From Pseudomonadota bacterium (GTDB taxonomy: Bacteria > Pseudomonadota > Gammaproteobacteria > Acidiferrobacterales > Acidiferrobacteraceae), in NCBI GenBank assembly GCA_021816425.1, contig JAKAXT010000013.1, positions 1 through 32,823 of the forward strand: a DNA stretch of 32,823 nt, read 5' to 3'. Below the pieces are notes generated by a model. The model worked only from the letters and a program-made list of their open reading frames with translations, made no database searches and was not told the origin of the DNA. Position 1 is the stretch's first letter. The number at the start of each line of letters is the position of its first letter. The position numbers and the translations under genes are program-made. Of the stretch, positions 18,275 through 26,918 are shown one piece after another.

Positions 18275-20407
18275 TTAGGCCGGCAGCTTGAAGCCGGCAA
18301 CCGACGCCTGCAGTTCGCCCACGAGGTCGGACAGCTTGGCGATGGACTCAGCGGTCTGCTGGGTACCCGCGGACGTGGTCGCCGTTGCCTCCTGAATTTC
18401 TGTCATGCTGGTCGACACCGTGGTCGCTGCCTGGGACTGCGTACGCGCATCCTTGGCGATACGCACGATGAGCGACGATAACTGCTCCGAAACGGATTCG
18501 ATCTGACCCAGGGCCTGGCCCGCGGCATCGGCCAGGCGCGTTCCTTCGACCACGCCATTCGTGGCCTTCTCCATGGAACTCACGGCCTCGTTGGTATCGG
18601 CCTGAATGGTCTTCACGAGATCCGCGATCTGCTTGGTGGCGGCCCCGGACCGCTCCGCAAGCCTCTGCACTTCGTCGGCGACCACCGCGAAACCGCGGCC
18701 GGCGTCACCGGCCATGGCTGCCTGAATGGCCGCGTTCAGCGACAGGATGTTGGTCTGCTCGGCGATGTCGTTGATGAGCTCCACGATCTCCCCGATCTGC
18801 TGCGAGCTCTCGCCGAGACGCTTGATGCGCTTGGCGGTTTCCTGGATCTGCTCGCGCATCTCGTCCATACCCTTGATCGTGTTCTGCACGGCCTCCGCGC
18901 CGCGCTTGGCCGTGAGCACCGAGCCTTGCGCCACCTCCGCGGACTTTCCGGCGCTCTGCGACATCTCGTCCATCGATTTCGCCATGGTACGTATGCGTTC
19001 GGTGGTCGCAAGAATCTGCGCGGCCTGGCGCGTGGCGGCCTCATTCAGCTCGGCGGCGGTGCGGCGGCTCCGGTTCGAGGCGCTCGCCACCTCCTGCGCG
19101 GTCGTGTTGATTCGATAAACGACGTTGCGCATCTCCTTCACGGCGTAGTTGATCGAGTCGGCGATCGCGCCCGTGATCTGCTCCGTCACCTGCGGCTGGA
19201 TGGTCAGGTCGCCGTCCGCGAGATCGCCCATCTCGTCTAGCAACTTCAGAATGGCGTCCTGTGTCTCGCGATTCTGGTTCGCGCTTTGCCGGGCGCGGAC
19301 ACGCTCGTCGCCAACGAGCTTGCGGCCGAGCAGGAGGAGGAACACGAGGGACAGGGCCGCCATGCCGTAGCCTGCGAACTTCTCGAATCGACGCTCATGC
19401 GAGAGGGCCACATAGCCCCTCACGAGCGCGCGGCTCTGCGAGAGCAGCTTGTTACTCTTGTGGAAGATCATGGCGCCCGATCGCTGAGCCACGAACAAGG
19501 GGGCCGCGTTCGCCAGAATGCCCTGCACGCTCTGGTCCATGGCCGTGAAGGTCTCCGCGGCGCGCGCGAACTTGGCGCGCGTGGCCGCCGGAAGCTGCGG
19601 CCCCAGCTGCGCCTGGGTCTCCTTGAAGAGCTTGGTATCCTCGCCGAACTCGGCGGCCGCGACCGCCGCCGAACTGCCGCCCTGGGCGAACATGTTCACT
19701 TCCATCGGGATGCGCTGGCTCAGCATGCCTTGACGGGCGGCGAGATAGATGAGCTGGCGTGACATATGGGCGCGTATGCCGCGGGTCACGATCTCGTCCC
19801 ACAAGGCGAGCAGCATGGGCGAGGTCTGGTCCACGGTCGCCACATAGTCATGCATCATGAGGGCCGGCTCTTCCTGCTTCACGATCTCGTCGACGTGGCG
19901 GCGCACGCCGACCCAGGTGGTATTAAGGGCCAGGAGCGCCGGCCGCACCTGCGCCGGGGTTGGCGGGATACCCTGGGCGCGGTCGCCGTTCTTCAGGGCG
20001 TCGATGATGCGCTGGTAGTCGAGGCGCGAGCGCTTCAGATCGCTAAACGCGCTCTCCTCGCCGAGGGTCGCCGCCGCGGCATCCTTCGCGATACGCTGCG
20101 ACAGCATGAGCAGCTGATCCGACTGCTCGATGTACTTGGAGTCCTGATTGGCTTGCTGCGCCTCCGAACCGAACAGGACGGCCACCCCGACGAGCGAGAC
20201 CACCATGAGGAAGAGGAGGACCGAGACGCCCGTTATGCCGCGCCCGGACCGGGCCTCCTTCTTGCCGCGTTCGGCCTTGGCGCGCTTTTTCCTGGTCGTC
20301 GGCTGCACCTCGACAAACTGCTCGCCCTGCCCGCCGCCCAACGATGCCAATTCTTCGGTCGGCTGATCCAAAACGACCCCCTTCTTTTTGGATAGTCTCG
20401 CCACCAT
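18275..20407 (-). CDS. pilJ: PilJ-type methyl-accepting chemotaxis protein
   Basis: Inner-membrane chemoreceptor of the Pil-Chp system. The 710-residue protein has a basic cytoplasmic leader, a first membrane segment at about 57-80, a periplasmic region (about 81-345) with two PilJ-type helical repeats marked by [12 protein letters not shown] and [12 protein letters not shown], and a second membrane segment at about 346-365. After that come a HAMP-like region and a cytoplasmic signalling hairpin whose tip reads [17 protein letters not shown] (about 548-564). The frame is open upstream to a TTG at 20443, but ATG 20407 has AGGA nine bases before it and is preferred. It lies between pilI and chpA. 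No methyltransferase gene (pilK/cheR) follows it, unlike in Pseudomonas. Confidence 0.94.
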   Translation of the reverse strand: MVARLSKKKGVVLDQPTEELASLGGGQGEQFVEVQPTTRKKRAKAERGKKEARSGRGITGVSVLLFLMVVSLVGVAVLFGSEAQQANQDSKYIEQSDQLLMLSQRIAKDAAAATLGEESAFSDLKRSRLDYQRIIDALKNGDRAQGIPPTPAQVRPALLALNTTWVGVRRHVDEIVKQEEPALMMHDYVATVDQTSPMLLALWDEIVTRGIRAHMSRQLIYLAARQGMLSQRIPMEVNMFAQGGSSAAVAAAEFGEDTKLFKETQAQLGPQLPAATRAKFARAAETFTAMDQSVQGILANAAPLFVAQRSGAMIFHKSNKLLSQSRALVRGYVALSHERRFEKFAGYGMAALSLVFLLLLGRKLVGDERVRARQSANQNRETQDAILKLLDEMGDLADGDLTIQPQVTEQITGAIADSINYAVKEMRNVVYRINTTAQEVASASNRSRRTAAELNEAATRQAAQILATTERIRTMAKSMDEMSQSAGKSAEVAQGSVLTAKRGAEAVQNTIKGMDEMREQIQETAKRIKRLGESSQQIGEIVELINDIAEQTNILSLNAAIQAAMAGDAGRGFAVVADEVQRLAERSGAATKQIADLVKTIQADTNEAVSSMEKATNGVVEGTRLADAAGQALGQIESVSEQLSSLIVRIAKDARTQSQAATTVSTSMTEIQEATATTSAGTQQTAESIAKLSDLVGELQASVAGFKLPA

Positions 20408-20461
20408 ATTCAGTATTCCTCGTAGTTGTTCTTGCGCGTTCAACGGCTTCCCGTGCCGTTG

Positions 20462-21007
20462 TCAGGCCGCCACATGCTTGAAAGTCAGGCTTTCCGTCAG
20501 CGAACGCAGATCAAAGACGCCCCACAACGCATTGTCCTGGGCATAGGCGGTCTGCACATGCATGAGGACGGCGTTGTCGAGCCCCGCGATGTCGCGCCGA
20601 TCCCGCTCGGCATCGAAATGCTTCAATCCCAAAACCTCGTTGACCACAAGCGCCGTGCTGAAATCGCCGACGTGCATGACGAGCAGACGCGCCTTGTCGT
20701 CCATGGGGACGGGCGCCTTCCCGAAGTACTCGGCAAGATCGATGATGGTGAGCAGGGAGCCGCGCACATTGGCGACGCCCTTCACCCACCGCTTCGTGCC
20801 CGGAACCCGCGTGACCTCGGGCCGCACCAGGACCTCGGCTACCTGGTCGAGGGACACAAGCAGCGATAGCCCGGCCAGACGAAACCCAAGCCCGCTCCAT
20901 TGCGGGGCCGTCTCGGTCTGTTCCGGCAAACCGGGCGCGCCGACACGCGCCTCGGCCTGCATCCTGAGGAGCAGGGCGAAGGCGCTGTCTTGGGCCCGAT
21001 CGCTCAC
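20462..21007 (-). CDS. pilI: PilI, CheW-family adaptor
   Basis: 181-residue cytoplasmic adaptor linking PilJ to ChpA. After a variable first 38 residues it has a well-kept CheW domain: GFRLAGLSLLVSLDQVAEVL, the core WVKGVANVRGSLLTIIDLAEYFG, and ALVVNEVLGLKHF. The start is GTG at 21007, whose TGA-overlap with the pilH stop forms GTGA, so translation is probably coupled to pilH. The order pilG-pilH-pilI-pilJ-chpA is the family's usual order. The CheW core is far better conserved here than in the two small proteins at the end of the operon, so this is the likely main coupling protein. Confidence 0.93.
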   Translation of the reverse strand: MSDRAQDSAFALLLRMQAEARVGAPGLPEQTETAPQWSGLGFRLAGLSLLVSLDQVAEVLVRPEVTRVPGTKRWVKGVANVRGSLLTIIDLAEYFGKAPVPMDDKARLLVMHVGDFSTALVVNEVLGLKHFDAERDRRDIAGLDNAVLMHVQTAYAQDNALWGVFDLRSLTESLTFKHVAA

Positions 21008-21366
21008 AACGCCCTGATCTTATCGAGCAGCACGCTTTCCACCACGGGCTTCACGATGTAATCCTTGGCCCCCTGACGCAACCCCCAGGCCTTGTCGGTC
21101 TCCTGCCCCTTGGTCGTGCAGATGATGATCGGGATGCCGGCTGTGGCCGGGCTCTTCGATATGGTCCGGGTGGCCTCGAAACCGCTCATCCCGGGCATCA
21201 CGACGTCCATGAGGATCAAGTCCGGGCGCATGGTCTTCAGCTTCTCCAGGCTTTCCTCGCCGCTTCTGGCCGTGGTGATCGTAAACCCGTTGCGACCCAG
21301 CATCTCCTGCAGGAGGTGCAGTTCGGTTGGCGAGTCGTCGACCACCAAGATACTCTTAATCGCCAT
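21004..21366 (-). CDS. pilH: PilH, CheY-like response regulator
   Basis: 120-residue single-domain receiver. Acidic pocket Asp10-Asp11, phospho-acceptor Asp54 in LILMDVVMPGMSG, and Lys106 in YIVKPV are all present. In the Pil-Chp system PilH is one of two CheY-like outputs of ChpA; in Pseudomonas it is linked to pilus retraction or acts as a phosphate sink. The ATG has GAGGAG ten bases upstream. The gene starts 64 bases after pilG and its stop overlaps the pilI start. Assignment as PilH rather than PilG rests on operon order and on the sequence ILVVDDSPTE near the N-terminus. Confidence 0.93.
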   Translation of the reverse strand: MAIKSILVVDDSPTELHLLQEMLGRNGFTITTARSGEESLEKLKTMRPDLILMDVVMPGMSGFEATRTISKSPATAGIPIIICTTKGQETDKAWGLRQGAKDYIVKPVVESVLLDKIRAL

Positions 21367-21430
21367 TATTGCGTCTCTCCTCTTTAATCAAAAACCCAAA
21401 CGCCCGCAGGGCCTTGTGGCAGCGGATCAG

Positions 21431-21796
21431 CTAATGCACATACCGGGTGATGACCTCGACAAGCTCTTCCTGGGTAAAGGGCTTGTTGACGTGCTCCTCG
21501 GATCCTGCGATGCGTCCGCGCGCCTTGTCGAACAGGCCGTCCTTACTGGAGAGCATGATAACCGGTATATTCTTGAAGTCCTTGTTATTTTTTATCAGGA
21601 GGCACGTCTGATACCCGTCTAGCCTGGGCATCATGATGTCCACGAAGATGATGTCGGGCCGTCGGTCCGTGATGACCGACATCGCCTCGAAGCCATCGCC
21701 CGCCGTGTAGACGTCATAGCCCGCCTTCTTCAGGAGGGCTTCGGCCGTTCGCCGTATCGTGTTGCTGTCGTCGATTACCATAACCTTGATGCCCAC
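21431..21796 (-). CDS. pilG: PilG, CheY-like response regulator
   Basis: 121-residue receiver and first gene of the Pil-Chp operon; in other bacteria phosphorylated PilG promotes pilus extension. It has VMVIDDSNTIRRTAE at the start, phospho-acceptor Asp in FVDIMMPRLDGYQTC, LSSKDGLFDKARGR and the late lysine in NKPFTQEEL; this wording is typical of PilG. The GTG at 21796 was chosen because GAGGA lies five bases before it and known PilG proteins have few residues before KVMVIDD. A GTG at 21859 would add 21 residues but has no usable ribosome site. A sigma70-type promoter lies upstream at 21917-21946 and fits either start. Confidence 0.92.
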   Translation of the reverse strand: MGIKVMVIDDSNTIRRTAEALLKKAGYDVYTAGDGFEAMSVITDRRPDIIFVDIMMPRLDGYQTCLLIKNNKDFKNIPVIMLSSKDGLFDKARGRIAGSEEHVNKPFTQEELVEVITRYVH

Positions 21797-21916
21797 GGGA
21801 TTCCTCGCCGCTGTTTCAAAGGCGGCCTCTTCGAGCCGCTCCTGCGCTTTATTGTGCACCCTACTGATTTACTAGCATACGCCGTAGACAAAATCCATTT
21901 AGCGCGCGGATAAAAA

Positions 21917-21946
21917 ATTCTAGGCCGTTACCGCGTGGATCGCCAA
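21917..21946 (-). promoter_or_regulatory. Candidate sigma70 promoter of the Pil-Chp operon
   Basis: Read on the minus strand, TTGGCG (21946-21941) and TAGAAT (21922-21917) are separated by 18 bases and followed by an AT-rich stretch. The -10 box matches five of six consensus bases and the -35 four. It lies in the 224-base gap between divergent pilG and gshA (from the upstream pilG GTG). I saw no clear promoter for gshA in the rest of that gap. Confidence 0.5.
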
Positions 21947-22083
21947 CTCCGCCGGCGAGGGGTCGGGGCGAAAAAGCGTCCGCCGGTCCGCATGCGAACC
22001 GAGCCGGACCCCCGGCGCCGCCTTTCCTTTGATCTGCCCATGGTGTCACTATTCGCCTACTCTTCACCACACGAGGTTCGCTC

Positions 22084-23394
22084 ATGGACTTTGAGCCCAT
22101 GCACCAGGCCGTCCCCCACCTCACCACCGCCTTGACCGGCCCTCTCTTGGCGCTCGAGGAGAGGTTTCTGGAGCGCGAAACGCGGATCGAGCAGTGGTTC
22201 CATGAGAGATGGTTGAGCGCCCCTGCGCCCTTTTATGCCTCCGTGGACCTGCGCAACGCGGGATTCAAGCTGGCCCCGGTGGACACCAACCTGTTCCCGG
22301 GCGGGTTCAACAACCTGAACCCCGCCTTTCACCCCCTCTGCGTCCAAGCCTTGCAGGCGGCCGTCGAGCGTCTCTGCCCGAAGGCGGCCCGCATCCTGCT
22401 CGTGCCCGAAAACCACACCCGCAACGCATTCTACTGGGAAAACATAGGCGCGCTCGTCATGCTCCTCGAACGCGCCGGCTACCATGTCCGCATCGGGTCC
22501 TTGCTGAACAACGGAGAGGCGCCCTCGTCCATGACCCTCGCAAGCGGACGCGTGCTGCCCGTGGCGCCGATCGTCCGCGAGGGGGATCGCGTGGCCGTGC
22601 CGGGCTTCAACCCCTGTCTCGTGCTTTTGAACAACGACCTGTCGGCGGGCCCGCCCGAGATCCTGAAGGGGCTCGCGCAACCTGTCATGCCCCCGCTGTC
22701 CCTCGGCTGGTGGAATCGCCTGAAGTCGGACCACTTCACCCAATACCGGCGGCTCGCGGTCGAATTCGGCGAGGTCAACGACATCGATCCCTGGTTCATC
22801 GACCCCATCTTCCGTCGCTGCGGCCGCATCGACTTCCAGAAGCGCGAGGGGGAGGACTGCCTGGCCCATAACGTGGACGAGGTCTTGGGGTTGGTCCGCG
22901 AGAAATACCGGGAGTACGGCATCACCCAGGAGCCCTTCGTGATCGTCAAGGCCGACGCCGGCACCTACGGCATGGGGATCATGACCGTGCGCCACGCCGA
23001 CGAGGTGCGCCAGCTGAACCGCAAGCAGCGCAACAAGATGTCGGTGATCAAGGAGGGCCAGACGGTCCAGGAGGTCATGGTCCAGGAGGGTGTCTACACC
23101 TTCGAGACGCTGGGACCTGAACAGGCGGTGGCGGAGCCGGTCGTTTACATGGTGGACCGGTTCGTGGTGGGCGGCTTTTACCGCGTCCATGGCGCGCGCG
23201 GCATAGACGAGAACCTGAACGCGCCCGGCATGCACTTCCAGTCGCTCGCGTTCGCCGAAAGCTGCTCCAACCCGGACGGCACGCAGGCCCCCGACGCGGG
23301 GCCCAACCGCTTTTACGCCTACGGCGTCATAGCGCGTCTCGCCTTGCTGGCTGCCGCCCGCGAACTCCAGGGCATCTCGGGAGACCCGGCATGA
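22084..23394 (+). CDS. gshA: Glutamate-cysteine ligase, 'ferrooxidans' type
   Basis: First enzyme of glutathione synthesis: joins glutamate and cysteine with ATP. The 436-residue protein does not look like the E. coli type; it resembles the distinct GshA family first described from Acidithiobacillus ferrooxidans (the TIGR02049 group). Visible marks are VDTNLFPGGFNNL at 66-78, VPENHTRNAFYWEN at 107-120, and an ATP-grasp-like glycine-rich part VKADAGTYGMGI at 288-299. Context confirms the role: gshB follows with an ATGA overlap. The ATG has GAGGT six bases upstream. The gene is divergent from pilG. Without the neighbour the substrate would be less certain, since the family is little studied. 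Confidence 0.88.
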   Translation: MDFEPMHQAVPHLTTALTGPLLALEERFLERETRIEQWFHERWLSAPAPFYASVDLRNAGFKLAPVDTNLFPGGFNNLNPAFHPLCVQALQAAVERLCPKAARILLVPENHTRNAFYWENIGALVMLLERAGYHVRIGSLLNNGEAPSSMTLASGRVLPVAPIVREGDRVAVPGFNPCLVLLNNDLSAGPPEILKGLAQPVMPPLSLGWWNRLKSDHFTQYRRLAVEFGEVNDIDPWFIDPIFRRCGRIDFQKREGEDCLAHNVDEVLGLVREKYREYGITQEPFVIVKADAGTYGMGIMTVRHADEVRQLNRKQRNKMSVIKEGQTVQEVMVQEGVYTFETLGPEQAVAEPVVYMVDRFVVGGFYRVHGARGIDENLNAPGMHFQSLAFAESCSNPDGTQAPDAGPNRFYAYGVIARLALLAAARELQGISGDPA

Positions 23395-24356
23395 CGCGCA
23401 GGCTCGCCGTGATCATGGACCCGGTCGACCACATAAAGTCCTACAAGGACACGACCGTGGGGCTTCTGCGCGAGGCTATGCGACGCGGCTATCGGATAGA
23501 CTACCTCGAGGCGCGCGACCTCGAGTTGCGTGCGGATCGGCTGATGGCGCAGGCGCGGAGCATGGTCGTGAGCGAGGACGACCAGCGTTGGTGCGAACTG
23601 GGCGAGGCCCGCGAGATCGAACTCTCGGGCGTCGACATCATATTGATGCGCAAGGACCCGCCTTTCAACATGGGATACATCTACGCGACCTACCTCCTGG
23701 AGCATGCGCAAAGCGCCGGGGCGCTCGTGGTCAACAACCCCTCCGGCATCAGGGACGCGAACGAAAAACTGTTCGCGACCTGGTTTTCCGACTGCATGCC
23801 GCCTACGCTCGTCACAAGCCGAAAGGGCGCCTTGCGCGCCTTCCTGGAAGAGCACGGAGACATCATCGTGAAGCCCCTGGACGGCATGGGCGGCAGCTCG
23901 GTCTTCCGGGTCGCCCGGGGCGACGCGAACGTGAACGTGATCTTCGAGACCATGACGGATAATGAGGAGCGCTACACGATGGCGCAGCGCTACCTGCCGG
24001 CGATCGCCCAGGGCGATAAGCGCATCCTCATGATCGACGGCGAGCCCGTTCCGTTTGCCCTGGCGCGCGTACCCGCCCCGGGCGAGACGCGGGGCAACCT
24101 GGCGGCCGGGGGGACGGGCGTCGGGCAGGCGCTCAGCGCCTCCGACAGGCGCATCTGCGATCGCGTGGGCCCGGTGCTGCGGGAGCGGGGGCTCATGTTC
24201 GTGGGGCTCGACGTCATTGGCGAATCGCTCACCGAGATCAACGTCACGAGCCCGACGGGCTTGCGCGAACTGGACCGCATTTTTCACCTGAACATCGCAG
24301 GCGACCTTTTCGACGCCCTGGAGCGCAAGATGGCCGCGGGTGCGCGTCCGGCATGA
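23391..24356 (+). CDS. gshB: Glutathione synthase
   Basis: Second enzyme of glutathione synthesis: adds glycine to gamma-glutamylcysteine using ATP. The 321-residue ATP-grasp protein carries MRKDPPFNMGYIYATYLLE at 86-104, NNPSGIRDANEKL at 115-127, KPLDGMGGSSVFR at 161-173 and, towards the end, EINVTSPTGLREL. The length matches the E. coli enzyme. Its ATG overlaps the gshA stop as ATGA, and its own stop overlaps the tonB start the same way, so the three genes are translationally coupled. gshB next to pilG and tonB is also the arrangement I recall from Pseudomonas. Confidence 0.96.
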   Translation: MTRRLAVIMDPVDHIKSYKDTTVGLLREAMRRGYRIDYLEARDLELRADRLMAQARSMVVSEDDQRWCELGEAREIELSGVDIILMRKDPPFNMGYIYATYLLEHAQSAGALVVNNPSGIRDANEKLFATWFSDCMPPTLVTSRKGALRAFLEEHGDIIVKPLDGMGGSSVFRVARGDANVNVIFETMTDNEERYTMAQRYLPAIAQGDKRILMIDGEPVPFALARVPAPGETRGNLAAGGTGVGQALSASDRRICDRVGPVLRERGLMFVGLDVIGESLTEINVTSPTGLRELDRIFHLNIAGDLFDALERKMAAGARPA

Positions 24357-25222
24357 CGGGGGCCCGCCTCAAAGCCGCCGACCGCCTGGGTATCGCGCTG
24401 TTCCTGGCGGGACTTCTACATCTCGTGCTCATCCTGGGGCTGCGCTTCGACATCCCCCACGGATCGCGCGGGCGCGCCCTCGATGTGACGCTCGTGCAGA
24501 CCGCGAGCGCCGCCAGGCCCCTTCATGCGCGACGGCTCGCGCAGGTCAACATCCGGGGCGGAGGGGGTGTGCACAAGAAACGCACCGCCCATACCCCCTT
24601 CGTCGCCACCCGAAGAAACGGCGGGACGCCTCAGCCGACGCCGGAGAGGCACGCGCGCAAGGCCATCGTCGAGCACCTGCGACTGTTGCGCGCACGGCGG
24701 GGCCCGCTCAGGCTCACATTCGCGCACCCCGCATGGCAGCTGCACGCGGCGATCGCCGAGGAGCTCGGTATCGCCAACCAGCTGTCCGACGAAGAGGCGC
24801 GCCTGAAGGCCGAGATCCGCCGGGACTCGCGCGCCGCACGGATCGCAGGCGCGGGCCACGGCGGAGTCACGGCGCGGCGCTTCGCCTACGCGGGCTACAT
24901 CACGCGTTGGGTACGACGGATGGAGCGTGTCGGGAGCCGGCAGTATCGTCGCCTGTTCGGGGCGCGGGGCCTCACAGGCTCGCTTGTGCTCGAAGTCGCA
25001 ATCCTGAGAAACGGCGACTTGAGGAGCGTGAAGATCGTGCGCCCATCGCCTTATCCGGCGCTCGACCACGCCGCGGTCGCCATGGTGCGCAAGGCCGCCC
25101 CGTTCGCGCCCCTTCCGGCCGTGCAGGGCCCCAATCTCGCGGTCTTGCCCATTATCGAGACATGGCGCTTTCGGGGCGGGCATATGACCGGGGAATCACC
25201 CTCGACAAGCGCGGCTCCCTAA
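24353..25222 (+). CDS. TonB-family protein (TonB3-like)
   Basis: 289-residue energy-transducer-type protein. It has a short cytoplasmic start, one membrane segment at about 12-31, a basic and glycine-containing periplasmic linker, and a C-terminal TonB domain at about 176-275. In that domain GSLVLEVAILRNGDLRSVKIVRPSPYPALDHAAV is the recognisable core (209-242). The usual proline-lysine-rich spacer is absent; instead the middle is rich in Arg and Ala and partly helical. No exbB/exbD or receptor gene is near. From memory, Pseudomonas tonB3 sits at the same place beside gshB and pilG and affects twitching motility, so a pilus-linked role is more likely than iron uptake; this is inference. ATGA overlap with gshB. 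Confidence 0.82.
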   Translation: MTGARLKAADRLGIALFLAGLLHLVLILGLRFDIPHGSRGRALDVTLVQTASAARPLHARRLAQVNIRGGGGVHKKRTAHTPFVATRRNGGTPQPTPERHARKAIVEHLRLLRARRGPLRLTFAHPAWQLHAAIAEELGIANQLSDEEARLKAEIRRDSRAARIAGAGHGGVTARRFAYAGYITRWVRRMERVGSRQYRRLFGARGLTGSLVLEVAILRNGDLRSVKIVRPSPYPALDHAAVAMVRKAAPFAPLPAVQGPNLAVLPIIETWRFRGGHMTGESPSTSAAP

Positions 25223-25234
25223 CCCTCACTTCCC

Positions 25235-25263
25235 TTGAAACACCGGCGGCCATGCCGGATACT
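25235..25263 (+). promoter_or_regulatory. Candidate promoter for the algH-ruvX-pyrRBC' operon
   Basis: TTGAAA (25235-25240) and GATACT (25258-25263) are 17 bases apart; matches to the sigma70 consensus are five and four of six. They lie 13 bases after the tonB stop and about 150 bases before algH, which would give a leader of roughly 140 bases holding two strong palindromes. Confidence 0.45.
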
Positions 25264-25322
25264 AGACGCGTCTCACACAGTGCGTTTCGGTGCGGGGATA
25301 TCGACGAGCAGGCCGGCCGCGA

Positions 25323-25382
25323 GGCGGGCCCGCCCGGAGACGCGACGCTCACGAGGCCGCAAGGCCACGGGCGGGCCCGCCC
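25323..25382 (+). repeat. Two copies of a GC palindrome flanking a GNRA hairpin in the algH leader
   Basis: The 13-mer GGCGGGCCCGCCC occurs at 25323-25335 and again at 25370-25382, 47 bases apart; each contains a perfect 12-base palindrome (14 bases in the second copy). Between them GGCC-GCAA-GGCC (25355-25366) can form a short hairpin with a GCAA tetraloop. The second copy ends 26 bases before the algH start. The pair could bind a dimeric regulator or pair with each other in RNA. No T-run follows, so it is not a plain terminator. Confidence 0.45.
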
Positions 25383-25408
25383 ACCCACCACTTCGCCGCG
25401 AGGGCCCT

Positions 25409-25972
25409 ATGGATACGACCACACCGCTCGCCAATCAATTCCTGATCGCCATGCCGGGCCTCGGCGATCCGAACTTCTTTCGCACCGTGACCTTGATCTG
25501 CGAACACAGCGCGGAGGGGGCCATGGGCATCATCATCAATCGGCCGGTCGATCTGACGCTCGGCGACGTATTCCGGCAGCTCGACATAGAGAGCCCCAAG
25601 GAGCTTGCGTCGGGCCAGGTCGTCTACCTGGGCGGTCCCATCCAAAACAATCGCGGATTCGTCCTGCACGAACCGCTCGGGGCCTTTGAATCGACGCTCG
25701 CCGTAAGCGAGACGCTCGGCGTGTCGACCTCGCGCGACATCCTCACCGCCATTGCGCACGACAGCGGGCCCGAGCATTTTCTGCTCGCGCTCGGTTATGC
25801 GGGCTGGGGCCCCGGACAGCTCGAAAAGGAGATGGCCGACAACGCCTGGCTCAGCGTGCCGGCGAGTTCCGAGATCCTCTTCAAGACACCCGCGGAGACG
25901 CGCTGGTCGGCGGCCGCCCACCTGCTCGGCGTCGACATGGCGCAACTGTGCGGGGACGCGGGCCACGCGTGA
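25409..25972 (+). CDS. algH: AlgH/YqgE-family protein
   Basis: 187-residue cytoplasmic protein of the YqgE/AlgH (DUF179) family, recognised by NQFLIAMPGLGDPNFFRTVTLICEH (residues 9-33), GAMGIIINRP, VYLGGPI and the late LALGYAGWGPGQLE. The molecular role is not established; it was named for an effect on alginate regulation in Pseudomonas. The frame is open upstream, but the conserved domain and a GAGGG just before ATG 25409 decide the start. The stop overlaps the ruvX start as GTGA. The order algH-ruvX-pyrR-pyrB is common in gammaproteobacteria. Confidence 0.94.
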   Translation: MDTTTPLANQFLIAMPGLGDPNFFRTVTLICEHSAEGAMGIIINRPVDLTLGDVFRQLDIESPKELASGQVVYLGGPIQNNRGFVLHEPLGAFESTLAVSETLGVSTSRDILTAIAHDSGPEHFLLALGYAGWGPGQLEKEMADNAWLSVPASSEILFKTPAETRWSAAAHLLGVDMAQLCGDAGHA

Positions 25973-26433
25973 GCGCGCAGACCTACCTGGGATTCGACTA
26001 CGGCACAAAAAGCATCGGGGTCGCCGTCGGCCGCCTTGCGAACGGGCGCGCGGAGGGGGCTGGATGCGTCCCGGGCCTGAAGAGCGGTCCGGATTGGGAC
26101 GCCATCGCGCGCCTCGTGCGGCTCTGGCAGCCCGAAGGATTGGTCGTCGGCCTGCCCCGCAACATGGACGGCACAGACAATGCCATGACGGCCTTGAGTC
26201 TGCGCTTCGGGCGGCGCTTGGACGGCCGCTATCATCTGCCGGTATACTGGGTCGATGAACGGCTGACCACGGTCGCGGTGCGCGAACACGTCAAGGATAC
26301 GGGCGCACGCAAGACCCGGCGCAAGGCCATGCTCGACACGCTGGCCGCCGTCGCCATACTGCAGGCGTTCTTCGATGAGCCACGATTCAGGGCGCGGTCG
26401 CATGAACTGGGCAAAGGAATAGGGCATCCGTGA
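25969..26433 (+). CDS. ruvX: Holliday-junction resolvase-like protein RuvX (YqgF)
   Basis: 154-residue RNase H-fold protein. It opens with YLGFDYGTKSIGVAVG, which contains the first active-site Asp (residue 10), and has GLVVGLPRNMDGT in the middle and YWVDERLTT with the acidic DE pair. The C-terminal acidic residue lies in AMLDTLAAVAIL. YqgF proteins are required for 16S rRNA 5'-end processing and also cleave junction DNA in vitro. The GTG at 25969 was chosen because it forms a GTGA with the algH stop and gives a normal length; a GTG seven codons upstream is possible. Its stop overlaps the pyrR GTG. Confidence 0.94.
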   Translation: MSAQTYLGFDYGTKSIGVAVGRLANGRAEGAGCVPGLKSGPDWDAIARLVRLWQPEGLVVGLPRNMDGTDNAMTALSLRFGRRLDGRYHLPVYWVDERLTTVAVREHVKDTGARKTRRKAMLDTLAAVAILQAFFDEPRFRARSHELGKGIGHP

Positions 26434-26918
26434 TCGATGTGGAAGGAGCGCTTGCGCGCATGGCCGATGGCGCTCGGGCTTTCATGGAACGCCGGCCGGT
26501 CCTGATCGGAATCCACACAGGCGGCGTGTGGGTCGCTGAACGCCTCCATAAACGGCTCGGGCTCGAAGAGCCGCTCGGAACGCTCGACATCTCGTTTTAC
26601 CGCGACGACTTCAGCCAGGTCGGCATACACCCGCAGGTCAAGACCTCGCATCTTCCGATCTCCCTCGACGGGCGCCACATCATCCTCGTAGACGACGTCC
26701 TGCACACGGGACGGACGATACGGGCGGCGATGAACGAGATCTTCGATTTCGCGCGCCCGGCGTCGATCGCGCTTGCCGTGCTGATCGTGCGGGATGGCCG
26801 TGAGCTGCCCGTGCAGCCCGATATCGTAGGCGCGGCGGTCGCGCTCAAACCCCGGCAACACATCAAGCTGACCGGCCCCAATCCCCTCGGCATCAAGATT
26901 CTGGAGAAGACCGAGTGA
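26430..26918 (+). CDS. pyrR: PyrR-type phosphoribosyltransferase / pyrimidine regulator
   Basis: 162-residue type I phosphoribosyltransferase. The PRPP-binding signature [17 protein letters not shown] is at 84-100, preceded by the PyrR-like [12 protein letters not shown]. PyrR is a uracil-sensing regulator with uracil phosphoribosyltransferase activity in Gram-positives; in proteobacteria it lies before pyrB and its regulatory mode is less clear. Start GTG at 26430 overlaps the ruvX stop as GTGA, and its stop overlaps the pyrB start the same way. I see no antiterminator-type RNA structure before it, since it is embedded in the operon without a gap. Confidence 0.93.
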   Translation: MIDVEGALARMADGARAFMERRPVLIGIHTGGVWVAERLHKRLGLEEPLGTLDISFYRDDFSQVGIHPQVKTSHLPISLDGRHIILVDDVLHTGRTIRAAMNEIFDFARPASIALAVLIVRDGRELPVQPDIVGAAVALKPRQHIKLTGPNPLGIKILEKTE

